64,000 bases of DNA from the IMG/VR virus record IMGVR_UViG_3300037296_000220, positions 38,535 through 102,534 of that record; one strand, given 5' to 3'. Below are positions 42,797 to 53,300 of this stretch, one piece after another. A program made the position numbers and the translations under genes. Under the pieces are notes generated by a model. That model saw only the letters and a list, made by a program, of their open reading frames with translations, was not told the DNA's origin and ran no database searches. The DNA comes from a virus. The number at the start of each line of letters is the position of its first letter. Position 1 is the first letter of the stretch.

Positions 42797-45700
42797 TAGC
42801 GATTTGCTCCTTTTACAGCATCACGAACCGGGCCGGGTTTGCCCAGGTTCCTCAGTAATACATCAACCACGAAACCTTCGCCGTTGAAGCGCATGTCACC
42901 CTGCTGCTCAGCCTGTAGGCGTTCGCCCGACTGGTTGATCAGGTTGAATCCGATCACGGGCGCAACGACTGCTCCAGCACCCCCGCCCTTCATGCCCTCC
43001 ATATCAACCGTCACCGGGATCGATCGCCCGTCTGGCAGCGGCACATAGGCTTCGGGCATACGGCCTTCGCCAAATAGGGCGAGCTGTGGACTGCGAGCGA
43101 TACCCCCGTTGGCATACTTCTTCATGGCCAAAGGCCCATAGGAAGACATGATGCCGCCGCGAGCAAACTCGTTGATACCTACACCGCTGCTCAAGCTGCC
43201 CGACGTGGCGCCACTGGAGCCGGCCCCAAAGAAGCCTGTGGCCCCCTCAAATGCTCGGACCATTGCCATCTTGACCAGGAGCTGGGTGATCATCTTGGTC
43301 ATGCTCTTCAAGAAGCTCTCCAGGTCGGCCTCGCCATCCAGCAACACGTCCGACAGTAGGTCACCCATGCCATTGAGCGAGTCGTACCAGACATCCGACA
43401 TTTGATCGGATATGTCGTAGAACTCTTCGGAGAACTTCAACCAGCCCCGGGTCCAGACACTTGCCTGTTCAGCCCCGGCCATCATCAGGTCGATGTTCTG
43501 CTGCACCAGGCGGAGAGACTCTTCGCTCAGGCTGTCCAGCTGCAGCAAACCATTCAAGGCTTCGATGGTCTGCCGATCGATCTCTACCCCGGCGCCCTTC
43601 GCATCCACGATGTCTCGCTCCAGCTGCAGACGGTCTTCAACCAACTGCTTCTGAATGGCGGCATTCAGGTTATCAGTTGCGGCACCCTCATTGCGGTTGG
43701 CGCCGGCCAGGGCCTGCTGATATTCCTCCATCGCCTGAGCGCTGATACCGAACTGCTGAGCGGTGTCGTTCAGCTGGGTGCGCATTTCCTCAGCTTTGGC
43801 CCGAGTCTCTTCGATGGTGCGAGTTACATCGTTGTATTCAGCCACCACGTTCTGATACTGGCCGAAGTCCAACCCTGACTTGTCGCCTCGCTTCAGCAGG
43901 CGCTGTTCGAGCGAGCCCATTTCAGAGTTCAGATCGGCCAGGCCAGACTGAGCCTCTTTGATGGTGTTGATCGCCTGCTCGGTTTCGTATACCTGGGCGG
44001 CAAGGCCTCGAAGGTCTGTTTCATTTATCTCTTCGCCCGCTTTAACCCAGGCTTTCATCCGAACTTCAAGCTCCGCCAGGTAGGGGTTAGCCTCATTGGC
44101 CTTAGCCTTCATTTCAACCATGCGCTCAGTGATGCGGTTAATCCACTGCTGGTACTGGGGTAGCTCTTTTTTCTCATCACCACCCAGGCTCTCCATGAGA
44201 TCGAAGCCACCTTCTTGACGCATCTGCTCCTGAAGGTTGATCAATTGCTCCTGAAGCACCTGAATTTGAGCGGCAGCGGCAGCCGTAGCTTCGGGCGGGA
44301 TCACCTGACCATTGGCATAGGTGCGCGCCATTTCCGCAGCGACACCATTGATCAACGCCTTTACCTGCTCAACTTCACTCTGCAGGATGGCATTACGCTT
44401 GGAGATACTGGCTTCCAAGAACTCAGTTTGGTACTCATCCCGGGTCACGCCTCGTTCGCGCAGGTCTGCATCTAGGGCATCAAGTTCAGCTTGGTAGCCG
44501 GCGCGAAGCAGCGTTGTACTTCGTGACACTTCGTCCAGCGCCTGCTGAGCTGAAGAGCGGGCTTCACGAATGGCCTGCTGAGTCACAGTCTCGGTGATGC
44601 TGCCGCTCAGTGCTGCCCGGGATTCCACCGCGTATCGGATTGAATTTTCTAACTGGGAGATTTCTTCGCGCAGGCGATCTGGCACAGTTCCAATATAGCG
44701 GTCGCGCTGATCTTCGCGCCTTTGTAATTTGGCTCGCTTGTCTTCCAGTTGCTCATCCAGGTCTTCAATCTGTGCTCGAGCGCTTTCCATTTCCTGCTGA
44801 TTCAGGTCGGAGCGAATACCCTTGCGCAGCTCAGCCCGCAACTCTTCAGCCCGTTTGCGCGTCTGGTAATACTTAAAGCCTAGAGCAGCAACGACCCCGG
44901 CCAGGACGCCCAAAGGCCCAAGGGCAACAGAGGCGGCGGTACCTAGACCACGAAAGGCGGTACCCAACACCGTAGCTGTTTTAGCGGCGGCGCCCTGAGC
45001 AGCACCGGCGGCCGCGACCTTGGTGGTCATGCCACCCATGCCTGCTTGGGCGCGAGCTGACGCGACGGGAATAGCCATTAGTGAGCCGGCGAACTGACTG
45101 ACGTTTGCGCGCCCTTTCAGCATCTGGCCATCGAGACGCATCATGCTGGCGCTGATGCCACCAAACACATTGCCCGCCAGTTTCACAGCTTTGATGGCGA
45201 TGAATATCTGAAGCACAGCACCGATCGCATCCCGATACTCATAGATGAATTGGATGCCGGATCGAATTGTGACGATCAATTGGGTCAGGGCCTGGCCCAG
45301 GTCACGCGCCAAAGTGACAGCCTCATTGGAAGAGAGAAACCCTTCGAGCAACTGGCGCAATGACTCTTTGGCCTCCTCAAAGTAGCCCGCGTCACCAATA
45401 CCTTTGGCAAAGATCAGCCATTTAGTCTGAAGACGGTTCATCAAACCGTCCCAGGTTTTGGCCATTTCAGCGGCGGACCCGGCGTTCTCAAACTGCATCT
45501 GCGCCAACATAGACTTCAGAGCGCGAGTCGACGCCACGCTACCGCTGGAAATCTCTGCGACCAACTCGCCCAGTGGAAGACCTACCCCCCGGGCCATGAC
45601 CACCATCGCGTTGGGGATAGCCTCGCCCAACTGCTGACGCAGCTCTTCCATAGAGATGACGCCCTTACCTGCCATTTGCTGCATGGCGATTGAGGCGCGT

Positions 45701-46218
45701 TTGAGCTGTTCATCTGAGCCGCCGAACTTAGCCACCGAGTCAACCAGGGCCTGCAATGAGCCGTTAGCCGGGTCAATACCCGCACTTCTCATTTTTACAA
45801 ATGAGTCCGTCAATGCGCTAAGGTTGGTTGGTGAGGCTTGGGATAGATCCAGCAGGTACTGCATGGAACCTTCCGCCTCTTTGTTGATGGCGGCCATACT
45901 GCTGGTTTCTTTCGACAGGCCCTTCATCAGCACCTGCATCTTCTCAAGTTGGGCATTGGCACGAATGATGGCACCAAATGTTCCGCCCATGACCTGAACC
46001 AGGGTCTCCAGGGCATAGCGGAAGGCACCCAGTGTTACCAGGGTGTCGCGCATGGTGGCGCCGAAGCCCTGGAATCCACCCTGGGCCCCACGCATGCCGG
46101 TATCGACGCTGCTAACGGTTCGCTGGAACTGACGCAGGGCAGCCGAGTTGACCTTGAGCCGCCCAGTAAAGTTCGCATCGTCCAGTTCGAGTTCTACTAC
46201 AAGCTGCTCAAGAGCCAT
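42796..46218 (-). CDS. Tail tape measure protein
   Basis: The 1140-residue protein has an N-terminal tape-measure domain (LEKMQVLMKGLSKE, SMEELRQQLGEAIP), a hydrophobic segment around residues 420-450, long coiled coils (450-900), and a C-terminal Gly/Met-rich region. Its length sets the tail length. It is the largest tail gene after the fibre and tip, and starts right after the chaperone frame (stop at 46218). Confidence 0.9.
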   Translation of the reverse strand: MALEQLVVELELDDANFTGRLKVNSAALRQFQRTVSSVDTGMRGAQGGFQGFGATMRDTLVTLGAFRYALETLVQVMGGTFGAIIRANAQLEKMQVLMKGLSKETSSMAAINKEAEGSMQYLLDLSQASPTNLSALTDSFVKMRSAGIDPANGSLQALVDSVAKFGGSDEQLKRASIAMQQMAGKGVISMEELRQQLGEAIPNAMVVMARGVGLPLGELVAEISSGSVASTRALKSMLAQMQFENAGSAAEMAKTWDGLMNRLQTKWLIFAKGIGDAGYFEEAKESLRQLLEGFLSSNEAVTLARDLGQALTQLIVTIRSGIQFIYEYRDAIGAVLQIFIAIKAVKLAGNVFGGISASMMRLDGQMLKGRANVSQFAGSLMAIPVASARAQAGMGGMTTKVAAAGAAQGAAAKTATVLGTAFRGLGTAASVALGPLGVLAGVVAALGFKYYQTRKRAEELRAELRKGIRSDLNQQEMESARAQIEDLDEQLEDKRAKLQRREDQRDRYIGTVPDRLREEISQLENSIRYAVESRAALSGSITETVTQQAIREARSSAQQALDEVSRSTTLLRAGYQAELDALDADLRERGVTRDEYQTEFLEASISKRNAILQSEVEQVKALINGVAAEMARTYANGQVIPPEATAAAAAQIQVLQEQLINLQEQMRQEGGFDLMESLGGDEKKELPQYQQWINRITERMVEMKAKANEANPYLAELEVRMKAWVKAGEEINETDLRGLAAQVYETEQAINTIKEAQSGLADLNSEMGSLEQRLLKRGDKSGLDFGQYQNVVAEYNDVTRTIEETRAKAEEMRTQLNDTAQQFGISAQAMEEYQQALAGANRNEGAATDNLNAAIQKQLVEDRLQLERDIVDAKGAGVEIDRQTIEALNGLLQLDSLSEESLRLVQQNIDLMMAGAEQASVWTRGWLKFSEEFYDISDQMSDVWYDSLNGMGDLLSDVLLDGEADLESFLKSMTKMITQLLVKMAMVRAFEGATGFFGAGSSGATSGSLSSGVGINEFARGGIMSSYGPLAMKKYANGGIARSPQLALFGEGRMPEAYVPLPDGRSIPVTVDMEGMKGGGAGAVVAPVIGFNLINQSGERLQAEQQGDMRFNGEGFVVDVLLRNLGKPGPVRDAVKGANR

Positions 46219-46927
46219 TACCGTTTACCTTTTGCTAATGCCTTCATTCGCTCCCGGGCTCCAGGCGCAGGGGCTTCGATACGGGCTTTCTCAACCCGGA
46301 CTATTTCACCCATGTCGAGATTCAGTTGTTCGACAACCTTCTCGTAGTTCTCCTGACTGACGGCGGCCTTGGATGCGTTGATGAAGCGCAGGTCGTCCGC
46401 AGCTTTAATCCGGTGGATCTGGCCGTTCATCGACCAGAAGCGACGTGCCGGCATGGCCAGCACATCGGTATCCTTGACGTGGTAGAAGTGGCAGAAGCGA
46501 GCAAACAGGAACGCGAAATCGAGGTGCGTTACTCGGTCTCGCTGGTACTGGACTCCCCCAGCGTTACTGCGTCGCCCTCCGCCTCTGCTTGTTTGGCGGC
46601 CTCTTCCACCAGCTCTTCGTTGGTCTTGTTGGCAAAGTCCACGATGGCTTTGAGTTGGTGAATGTTCAGCGAACCCAGGTCGGCATCCGGCAGGGTTGGA
46701 AGCAGCACACGCACTGAGTCGCGCAGGGCCGATAGAAAGGTTTCAACTTGTTCATCCGGCTGCATGTCCAGCACGTCTTTGGTGTTGCGTGCGGTGCGCA
46801 GGCCGATGATCATCTGATCGATGGTCTGCTCGGCGATCGGGTGAGAAACACCGCGCAGCGTGATGGCTCGGGCAACCGGGCCTGCGACTTCGTCCAGGTT
46901 CAATAAAACGGGTTGATTGCTTTTCAC
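46218..46927 (-). CDS. Tail assembly chaperone GT fusion made by -1 frameshift
   Basis: The second frame (46218-46556) is open in the -1 frame relative to the G-like gene, has no good start of its own, and overlaps its end. The G gene contains CTG-GGG-GAG, with the run GGGGG at 46555-46559, where a -1 slip of the Gly codon keeps full pairing. Slipping yields a product of about 236 residues, reading VQYQRDRVTHLDFAFL after the site. This is the layout of lambda gpG/gpGT, located directly before the tape measure. The slippery site is inferred. Confidence 0.75.
46529..46927 (-). CDS. Tail assembly chaperone G-like
   Basis: The 132-residue protein starts at a GTG at 46927 with GGAGAAG upstream and ends in an acidic tail (SSTSETE). 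It contains a conserved-looking helical core (LRTARNTKDVLDMQ, AIVDFANKTNEELVEEA). It lies between the tail tube gene and the tape measure, the standard site of gpG-like chaperones that coat the tape measure during assembly. A terminator and the leader element stand between it and the tube gene. Confidence 0.78.
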   Translation of the reverse strand: MKSNQPVLLNLDEVAGPVARAITLRGVSHPIAEQTIDQMIIGLRTARNTKDVLDMQPDEQVETFLSALRDSVRVLLPTLPDADLGSLNIHQLKAIVDFANKTNEELVEEAAKQAEAEGDAVTLGESSTSETE

Positions 46928-46938
46928 GATCTCTTCTC

Positions 46939-46964
46939 CAAAAAGAGGCGGCCGAAGCCGCCTT
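46939..46964 (-). terminator. Rho-independent terminator after the tail tube gene
   Basis: Read leftward, AAGGCGGCTTCGGCCGCCTC is followed by TTTTT. It separates the highly expressed tube gene from the chaperones and lies just downstream of leader element copy 10. Confidence 0.8.
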
Positions 46965-46970
46965 CTCACT

Positions 46971-46984
46971 TAGTTGTTTGTTTG
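46971..46984 (-). promoter_or_regulatory. Repeated leader element, copy 10
   Basis: Read leftward this is CAAACAAACAACTA, starting directly after the stop codon of the tail tube gene. No -10 box is near and a terminator follows, so here the element is not an obvious promoter. Confidence 0.65.
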
Positions 46985-47545
46985 TTATACGACCGCGGTT
47001 ACGTCGCCGTATTGGAACAACACGCCTTCTGCGGTCGGGTAACCAGAGAAGTCAGAGTTGAACACCCGCTCCTGGTCGGTCTTGTACGCGAAGTTCATCG
47101 CGCCCGGGGCAGATGCTTTCGGAATGACCACGTCTTCGCTGTAGTCGTCGTCCAGCAGGCCCACCGGGTGCAGAACGAGCTGGCGCGCGGTCTGAATCAG
47201 GGAGGTGCCCACGCCGGTCTTTACTTCGACGTAGCGCTTGGTGGGTTCAGTACCATCAGTGATCAGGGTCGCACCTGGGATCAGGGCTACCATGTTCTCC
47301 AAAGTGGTCTCGGCCAGAGGCACCGTCACTTTGATGTTTCGACCGATGATGGTTTCATCAACGATGGTCTCACCAAACTGATCCACTTTGGTCTGACGGG
47401 TGTCAGTTGTTACTTCACAATCAACACCGCCGATGGTGAGACCCATGTCGGTCATCATCACACCAGTGCCGTTGTAGTCGATGTCGCCGTTCGGGTCTTC
47501 GTAAAGGACTTTACAAGTTCCCAGGCGCAGGTTTTCAGTACCCAT
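46985..47545 (-). CDS. Major tail (tube) protein
   Basis: This 186-residue, beta-rich protein (TENLRLGTCKVLYED, ENMVALIPGATLI, GAMNFAYKTDQERVFN) is in the tube position between the tail terminator and the tail chaperones. It has a strong terminator downstream, as expected for an abundant structural protein. The fold assignment rests on position and on the pattern of strands. Confidence 0.8.
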   Translation of the reverse strand: MGTENLRLGTCKVLYEDPNGDIDYNGTGVMMTDMGLTIGGVDCEVTTDTRQTKVDQFGETIVDETIIGRNIKVTVPLAETTLENMVALIPGATLITDGTEPTKRYVEVKTGVGTSLIQTARQLVLHPVGLLDDDYSEDVVIPKASAPGAMNFAYKTDQERVFNSDFSGYPTAEGVLFQYGDVTAVV

Positions 47546-47554
47546 TGCTTACTC

Positions 47555-47920
47555 CTAGTTTGTGTACACAACTCGGTAATTGACGGACGCTTCGTAAAGT
47601 CCACCGTCTGACCCTGGATAACCCAACGGTTCGTGCTTGGGATGAATCACCCAGAATCGGTAGTCTCCAATCTGGCCAGGGCCAGGCATCAGTGACATTG
47701 CTTGCTCAGCCATAGCCTTTGCTGCGTCGACGGACTCAGCTCGGGCTATGATCTGCAACTCGCCGGTACGGGTTCCGTGATCGGCGATGAATGTGGGGGT
47801 CTGACTGGTGATCAACCAGGCGATGCGAGCCTCGGCCGGCATCTCGTTGCGAAACAGGTTCAGGCCGGGTGTTCCCAGTCCGCCCGCCGCCAGTTGTTCG
47901 ATGAACACTTGCAAATTCAT
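47555..47920 (-). CDS. Tail terminator / completion protein (gpU-like)
   Basis: The 121-residue protein sits between the HK97 gp10-like gene and the tail tube gene, the usual place for tail terminator proteins. It has segments (LNLFRNEMPAEARIAWLIT, EASVNYRVVYTN) resembling that family. It would cap the tail tube and join it to the head. It overlaps its neighbour through a TAATG junction. Confidence 0.65.
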   Translation of the reverse strand: MNLQVFIEQLAAGGLGTPGLNLFRNEMPAEARIAWLITSQTPTFIADHGTRTGELQIIARAESVDAAKAMAEQAMSLMPGPGQIGDYRFWVIHPKHEPLGYPGSDGGLYEASVNYRVVYTN

Positions 47921-48348
47921 TACTTGAGCCTCCGCAGGCGTTCGCGAACTTGGGGTTCAACCCTGTTGAACGCCTTAACGAGATACTTGCCGCCGACATC
48001 GCGACCGTTCGCTTCAGCCTTGGCCTGAGAAAGCTCGCCCCGGTTCTTGTAGTGCTCATGGGTAAAGACGGCATAGTTGAAGCCCCAGCGGGTGTAGCCC
48101 GGGCCCAGAGCGTCCAGGTTGAATACACCCACATCGATCTGGAGTCGGCCCCGAATGCCCTGCTTGTTTTCTTTCAGGTCAATGGCTTTTTCCAGGAAAC
48201 CTTCGTCGACAGGTGCATGAGCCCTCGCCTCTTCCAGCATCAGGTTGGCTCCCCAGCGCAAAACACTTTCAGAGTGCTTTTTCACCCGGTCAGTGTCTCG
48301 ATACAGGCGCTTGATGACGGAACTCAACCCCCTCAGTTTGACGCTCAT
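47920..48348 (-). CDS. HK97 gp10-like head-tail connector protein
   Basis: The 142-residue protein shows the gp10 pattern: an N-terminal helix (VIKRLYRDTDRVKKHSESVL), then APVDEGFLEKAID and a beta region with YTRWGFNYAVFTHEHY. Such proteins help complete the neck or tail. It overlaps the next gene by four bases, in the normal connector gene order. Confidence 0.78.
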   Translation of the reverse strand: MSVKLRGLSSVIKRLYRDTDRVKKHSESVLRWGANLMLEEARAHAPVDEGFLEKAIDLKENKQGIRGRLQIDVGVFNLDALGPGYTRWGFNYAVFTHEHYKNRGELSQAKAEANGRDVGGKYLVKAFNRVEPQVRERLRRLK

Positions 48349-48695
48349 AGCTTCAGCGCCACCTGGTAATGATCGATCTGTCCAGACATGGAGAAGGTTG
48401 GCTCGACGCGCCAGATTTTGTACCGCTTACCCATGATGGTGATGGCATCGTCTTCTTTAAGACTGGCTGTTGGCGCAACCAGGATCGAGTAATTGGCAGT
48501 CTGTTCGCTGGCCCGCTCTTTGGAGCCCGACTTGTCCGCTCGAATACTGGAAGACTGCAGCTCGGAGATCAGGTTGATAGGGGTGATGCCGACAGGGGCC
48601 GCGGGGCCATACTCTTTTTGTCCGGTCACGGTGTAGCCCACAACCGGCTGGGTCATGACATACATCGTTGGCAGAAACATAGAGCTGAGAAACAT
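48345..48695 (-). CDS. Head closure / head-tail joining protein
   Basis: This 116-residue, beta-rich protein (YSILVAPTASLKEDDAITIMGKRYKIWRVEP, in parts) has the pattern of SPP1 gp16-type head-closure proteins. It lies first in the connector unit. The start has GGAGG. The composite late promoter at 48717-48743 is 22 bases upstream. Confidence 0.65.
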   Translation of the reverse strand: MFLSSMFLPTMYVMTQPVVGYTVTGQKEYGPAAPVGITPINLISELQSSSIRADKSGSKERASEQTANYSILVAPTASLKEDDAITIMGKRYKIWRVEPTFSMSGQIDHYQVALKL

Positions 48696-48716
48696 GACAC
48701 CTCCAGAGTTGGCCCG

Positions 48717-48743
48717 ATTATAACAAACTTAGTTGTTTGTGTA
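48717..48743 (-). promoter_or_regulatory. Composite late promoter with leader element, copy 11
   Basis: Read leftward: ACACAAACAACTAAG, TTTGT, TATAAT (48717-48722) and CGGGC. It starts just after the stop codon of the preceding gene and drives the connector and tail genes. Confidence 0.7.
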
Positions 48744-48745
48744 TA

Positions 48746-49450
48746 TTACAAGTCCACGAAGGCGAAGCTGTTCGGATGAAAGTACACCGACTCCAGATCC
48801 TGATACTCAGACAGATCAAACTCCCGACCGTGAAAGCGATGCCCGGGTCGATCAATGCGCCCTTGCGACTGCCCCAGCTTTAACCAGGTGGCTGTCCGGA
48901 CAACGTTGACGATCTCCAGGTAGCCCTGCTGCAAGTGATTGCGAATGTAGTTCTCCGCTTTCAGGCGCCGACCAATACTGTCCATGTGCTCAAACTCGGG
49001 CATGCCAAAGTTTGCGCTGGCCTTCCCGTCCAGATCCGCAAGCTGATACATGCGAAAGTGTTTCAGTACGGTTTGCGCGTCTGACCCAAGCTGATGAATG
49101 ACGTTGTCGAGCAGTCTGTTTGACGCGCTCTCAGCATACGCTTGGACGAACGTTTTCAGCTCAGTAGTGTGTTGGTTTGACTCAGTCCCGGGTGCGCGCT
49201 GTAGTGCGTATGAGAGCGCTTTCTCGAACGCGACCGTCGCAGTGTCCTGTATTTCTTCCTTGATCACCGGGCCGTAGTGACCTAGCGCCCAATGACATTG
49301 TGTCACCAATGGGTTGAACTGGGTCAGCGGCTCGTCATGAACTGTCGCGTTTTGGTAGGCACCGATCAAGGTGTCCTGATACAGAGAGTAATGCTGCAGG
49401 GTTTTGGCCACCTGGGCGCGCAACAGGGCGCGCAATTCATCATTGTTCAT
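48746..49450 (-). CDS. Hypothetical head-region protein, 234 residues
   Basis: The mostly helical protein ends with GQSQGRIDRPGH, then YFHPNSFAFVDL, which resembles the ends of some phage minor head or adaptor proteins. It overlaps the next upstream gene by four bases. Position between capsid and connector genes suggests a virion or assembly role, otherwise unassigned. Confidence 0.55.
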   Translation of the reverse strand: MNNDELRALLRAQVAKTLQHYSLYQDTLIGAYQNATVHDEPLTQFNPLVTQCHWALGHYGPVIKEEIQDTATVAFEKALSYALQRAPGTESNQHTTELKTFVQAYAESASNRLLDNVIHQLGSDAQTVLKHFRMYQLADLDGKASANFGMPEFEHMDSIGRRLKAENYIRNHLQQGYLEIVNVVRTATWLKLGQSQGRIDRPGHRFHGREFDLSEYQDLESVYFHPNSFAFVDL

Positions 49451-50310
49451 CGAGACACCTTTGCGGTCCAGTTGACCAAGCCTTTCATGGCGTCCATCGT
49501 TTTGCGGCTGACGGGCAGTGCCACCGGCTTTGAGGTTTGAAAGAAGTGCGTACTTTCACCGGCAGAATGTGACAAAAGTCCCGCTTTGCGTCGCTCTTCA
49601 ATTGGGTCGCCACCCAGCAGGTAGTTGGCCTCGATCAACGTGGCCAGCATCAGTTGTTTGCGAACCCGCTCGGTTAACATGCCCAACTCCGCCAGGTCCA
49701 GATCGTTGGTAGTGCTCACGATGTTGTCCGGGGTTGCCTGAATGTTGACCCGAACCAGGCCAATGTTGTCGTAGGCGTTCATGATCGCTGTGCGGAAGGT
49801 TGACAGGTCTGTGCTCAGATACTGACCCAGTGCCGGCAAATCCAGGCGGCGTTGAGCCAGCTTGATCAGGTCATCCTCAACCGCAAAGCTGTCCACGCCG
49901 GGTGTCAGGCCTTCCGGCTCAAAGTAAAGAACTTGGCGCTGCAGGTAGCTCTCGCCCTCTTCGTCAAAATTCAGGTCGAAGGTTGAGACCGAGTCGGCAC
50001 TGCCTCCGTTGGGCAGGTATGCGATTGCCTTACCTTCTTTGATGATCAGGTGATATTGCTCGCCGAAGCTCAGAAACACATCGACCAGAACAACCGTTGT
50101 GTCAGGGTATGTCAGGGTTATGACCGCTTTGTCACTGCCTTCAAACCCGCTGGGGATTGAGCCCTGAGCAAAGACATTACTTAACCAATTGATTGCCTGA
50201 CCAAAGGCGAAGGTGGCAAAGGGGGTGGTCAGTTCGGCATCCGTCCCGACTGGGTAAGTCAGGCCATAGAGCAAACTGGTCTTTTCGGGTGTTCCAGCCG
50301 GGATGATCAT
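49447..50310 (-). CDS. Hypothetical head-region protein, 287 residues
   Basis: The N-terminal half is beta-rich (VITLTYPDTTVVLVDVFLSF, in parts) and the C-terminal half helical. No family is recognised. The start at 50310 uses AAGTGAGA, partly supplied by leader element copy 12. It may be a virion adaptor or connector because it lies between the surface-protein genes and the connectors. Confidence 0.55.
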   Translation of the reverse strand: MIIPAGTPEKTSLLYGLTYPVGTDAELTTPFATFAFGQAINWLSNVFAQGSIPSGFEGSDKAVITLTYPDTTVVLVDVFLSFGEQYHLIIKEGKAIAYLPNGGSADSVSTFDLNFDEEGESYLQRQVLYFEPEGLTPGVDSFAVEDDLIKLAQRRLDLPALGQYLSTDLSTFRTAIMNAYDNIGLVRVNIQATPDNIVSTTNDLDLAELGMLTERVRKQLMLATLIEANYLLGGDPIEERRKAGLLSHSAGESTHFFQTSKPVALPVSRKTMDAMKGLVNWTAKVSR

Positions 50311-50321
50311 AGATTCTCACT

Positions 50322-50335
50322 TAGTTGTCAGTGTG
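50322..50335 (-). promoter_or_regulatory. Repeated leader element, copy 12
   Basis: Read leftward this is CACACTGACAACTA, preceded by GGTACATTCGG (a possible -10) and followed at once by the ribosome site of the 50310 gene. Confidence 0.6.
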
Positions 50336-50368
50336 CCGAATGTACCGCAATTTGGCACGAAACTCCAG

Positions 50369-50391
50369 AAAAAGGGGCCGTAGCCCCTCCC
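50369..50391 (-). terminator. Rho-independent terminator after the Ig/esterase gene
   Basis: Read leftward, AGGGGCTACGGCCCCT is followed by TTTTC, three bases after the stop codon of the large surface-protein gene. Confidence 0.8.
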
Positions 50392-50393
50392 TT

Positions 50394-53300
50394 TTATGTT
50401 GACAGCGCCATCTTGTTCAAGGTGAGCTGGGGTGTTCCGGTTGTGGGTGTCGTCGGGTCAGGGGTAAACGTCACGGTTGTGTCGTTCGATGCTGTGACAG
50501 TAACGGGGTAATCCGCCCCTGCAACGGTCACAAACCCTTCCCAATACTGACTCGCTTCCAGGCTGGCTGACAACGAGAATGTCACCACGTTCGACTGCCC
50601 CAGGCGCAACACGTTGTCACCATTGATGCCCGTCACTTCATTTACGGAAGGCGCTTCAACAGTCACGGTGCGTGTTGCTGTGCCAGTGTTACCCCGTGAG
50701 TCCGTCACTGAGTAAGTCAGGGTATAAACCCCATCTGTACCAGTGTCGACTGACCCCGTCACAACAACTGCGCCGGTGATGTTTCCATCCAGGTTATCGC
50801 TGGCTGAGAAGCCCGGCTCTGTCCAGGTGTCACCCCGGGTCAGCGTGACCGCGCCGCCCACAAGCGTAATGACAGGCAGCACAGCATCGGCTGTTACGGT
50901 GACGGTGCGCGTCGCCGTACCGGTGTTATCTGCCGAGTCAGTGACGCTGTAGGTCAGAACGTACTGGCCAGGCACCGCCGTGTTCACTGAACCCGTGATC
51001 GTCACTGAACCCGTGATGTTTCCATCCAGGTTGTCGCTGGCTGTGAAGCCCGGCTCTGCCCAGGTGTCACCCTCTGCGATTGACACATCCCCGCCGGTCA
51101 ACGTGATCACCGGCAAAACGGTATCAGCCACCACTGTCACAGTTCGAGTAACAGAACTCTCGTTGCCGGCTGCATCCGTCACGCTGTAGGTCAGGATGTA
51201 AGTGCCTGGCACGGCAGAGTTCACTGTGCCCGTAACCACAACTGAGCCGGTTAAGTCGCCGTCAACGCCGTCGTTCGCTGAGTAGCCAGGTTCCGAGAAC
51301 GCTTCACCTTCAGCAATGGAAATGTCGCCATCGGTCAAAGTGATGACGGGGGCAGTAACATCCAAACCTGTAACGGTGACAGTACGAGTAGTTGTGCCGG
51401 TGTTGCCGGCGGCATCTGTAACACTGTAGGTTAGAACGTATTGACCCGGTACCGCCGTATTGACAGTGCCTGAGATCGACACAGAGGCGGTCAGATCACC
51501 GTCTTCGTTGTCTGTCGCTAAATAGCCGGGCTCGGTCCAGGCTGTACCCTCCTCAATCGACACATCACCATCAGTCAGAGTGATAACGGGCGCGATACCG
51601 TCTGCTATCCCGACATTATTTGCTGTTACCAATGGCAACCCGGTATCACTTAATACCGCCCCACTGATGTCAGGGTCGGCTTCAAAGTGATAAGTTAGTA
51701 ACGATGTTGTCGCCAAGGCGGCGTGCGTCAGCTCGATCTGGTCGTTGCCGACTGCAACCGCTGCGCTGATCGCCTCACCTTCAGTAAAGCGAAAACCAGT
51801 AATGCCTGTCTGTGGAGTAATGGCGGTGACGTTGGCCAGTGTGACGACGGTTGTGGTTGCAGAGGTTGCCGCTGCCGACACGACGGTGGGCGCAGAGTCG
51901 TATGGCAAACCTTCCAACACTGAACCAACTACGGTCGCAGCACGCTCAGCCTGGATAGCGTAGGCAGCGTTCGTCAGATGCACTGTGTCGCCGTGCATGG
52001 TCAGGTCGTAGGAGTAAGCAGCTCGATACACGCCATCTGTCTGCAAGAACTGTTCTTCGGCCTCAAGCAAATACTGCCACTGAATATCAGTCCGGGGCGG
52101 TGTGCCTCGCTGCACCCCAATGTTGAAAAAGGGAACACTGGCGCCAACTAGAGTTTGGACCCGGTTGTGCAGTCGCGTGAACTTGTCTAGGGCGTCTGCC
52201 GTATCGACTAGCGCTTCCCAGGCGGCGTCGTTGTAGCCGGCAATCATGACTACACCAGCAATCGCTGTGCCCTGAGCCGCGAGGTTCTGCACAGCAGTTT
52301 GAAACAGAGGGTATTGCGAGCTTCCGTTGGCCCATGAGCCCATGTGAGAACCGCTATAGCCGAAATCCAGCGCAAGCATTGCGGCTCCGGTGATTGCGGT
52401 AATGCTAGCCGCAAATGACAAGCCGCCCTGACCCGATGTCACATTGTTCCGGTATCCATCCTGATCGAGCACGACAAAGCCCGGCACTTCTGTACCTGAA
52501 CCATTGCCATACCAGTATTGCATCGAACTATCGCCGATCATCCCGAACACGTCGCCCACATACCAGGCGCCAGATGCGACCGTCGAGCTGACCGGGGTTC
52601 CTGACAGCATCGATCGCACTTCTACGGTGTAAGGCTCAACGCTTTTGGGTACCACAATATCAACTGTAAAGTCATCAGCGCCAACCGTAGAGGATGTCCA
52701 ACTAACCACCTCTGTCACGCCTTGTATTACGCGTACTTCAACATCGTCCAGCTCAGCACCGGCCTCAAACGTGCCGCTTACGGTGACTGTGCCGTTATCC
52801 CCTGTCCGGGTCACGAACTGATTTTCAACAGGGGCCGTGATGGTAGGCGTTGTGACAGCCGCCTCAACCACTGTGACGGTTCGGGTGGCTGTGACGGTGT
52901 TTTCTGCGGCGTCCGTCACTGAGTAGTTCAGCGTGTACGTCCCAGCCGTAGAAGTGTCTACTGTGCCCGTAACACCTACGTTCGAGGTGATGTCACCGTC
53001 CACGTTGTCAGTCGCAGAGTAGCCCGGGTCTGTCCAGGTTGACCCAACAACCCTGGTCACGTCACCATCGACCAGCGTGATTACTGGAGCTGTGGTATCT
53101 GCTACTGCTGGTGCTGCACTGGCAAACCCGAACCAGGCGGACCAATCTGAAGTCACAGCATCCAGGGTTTCATTAACCCGGTATTCATACTGAGTTTCAG
53201 AGGCAAGGCCTGCCAGTGCGTAGCTGGGGCTGGTCAGACCTGAGACCAGAGTTTCGTTACCTGTGTCGTTTAGCAGACGCCATTGCAGATCGTTGGTGGC

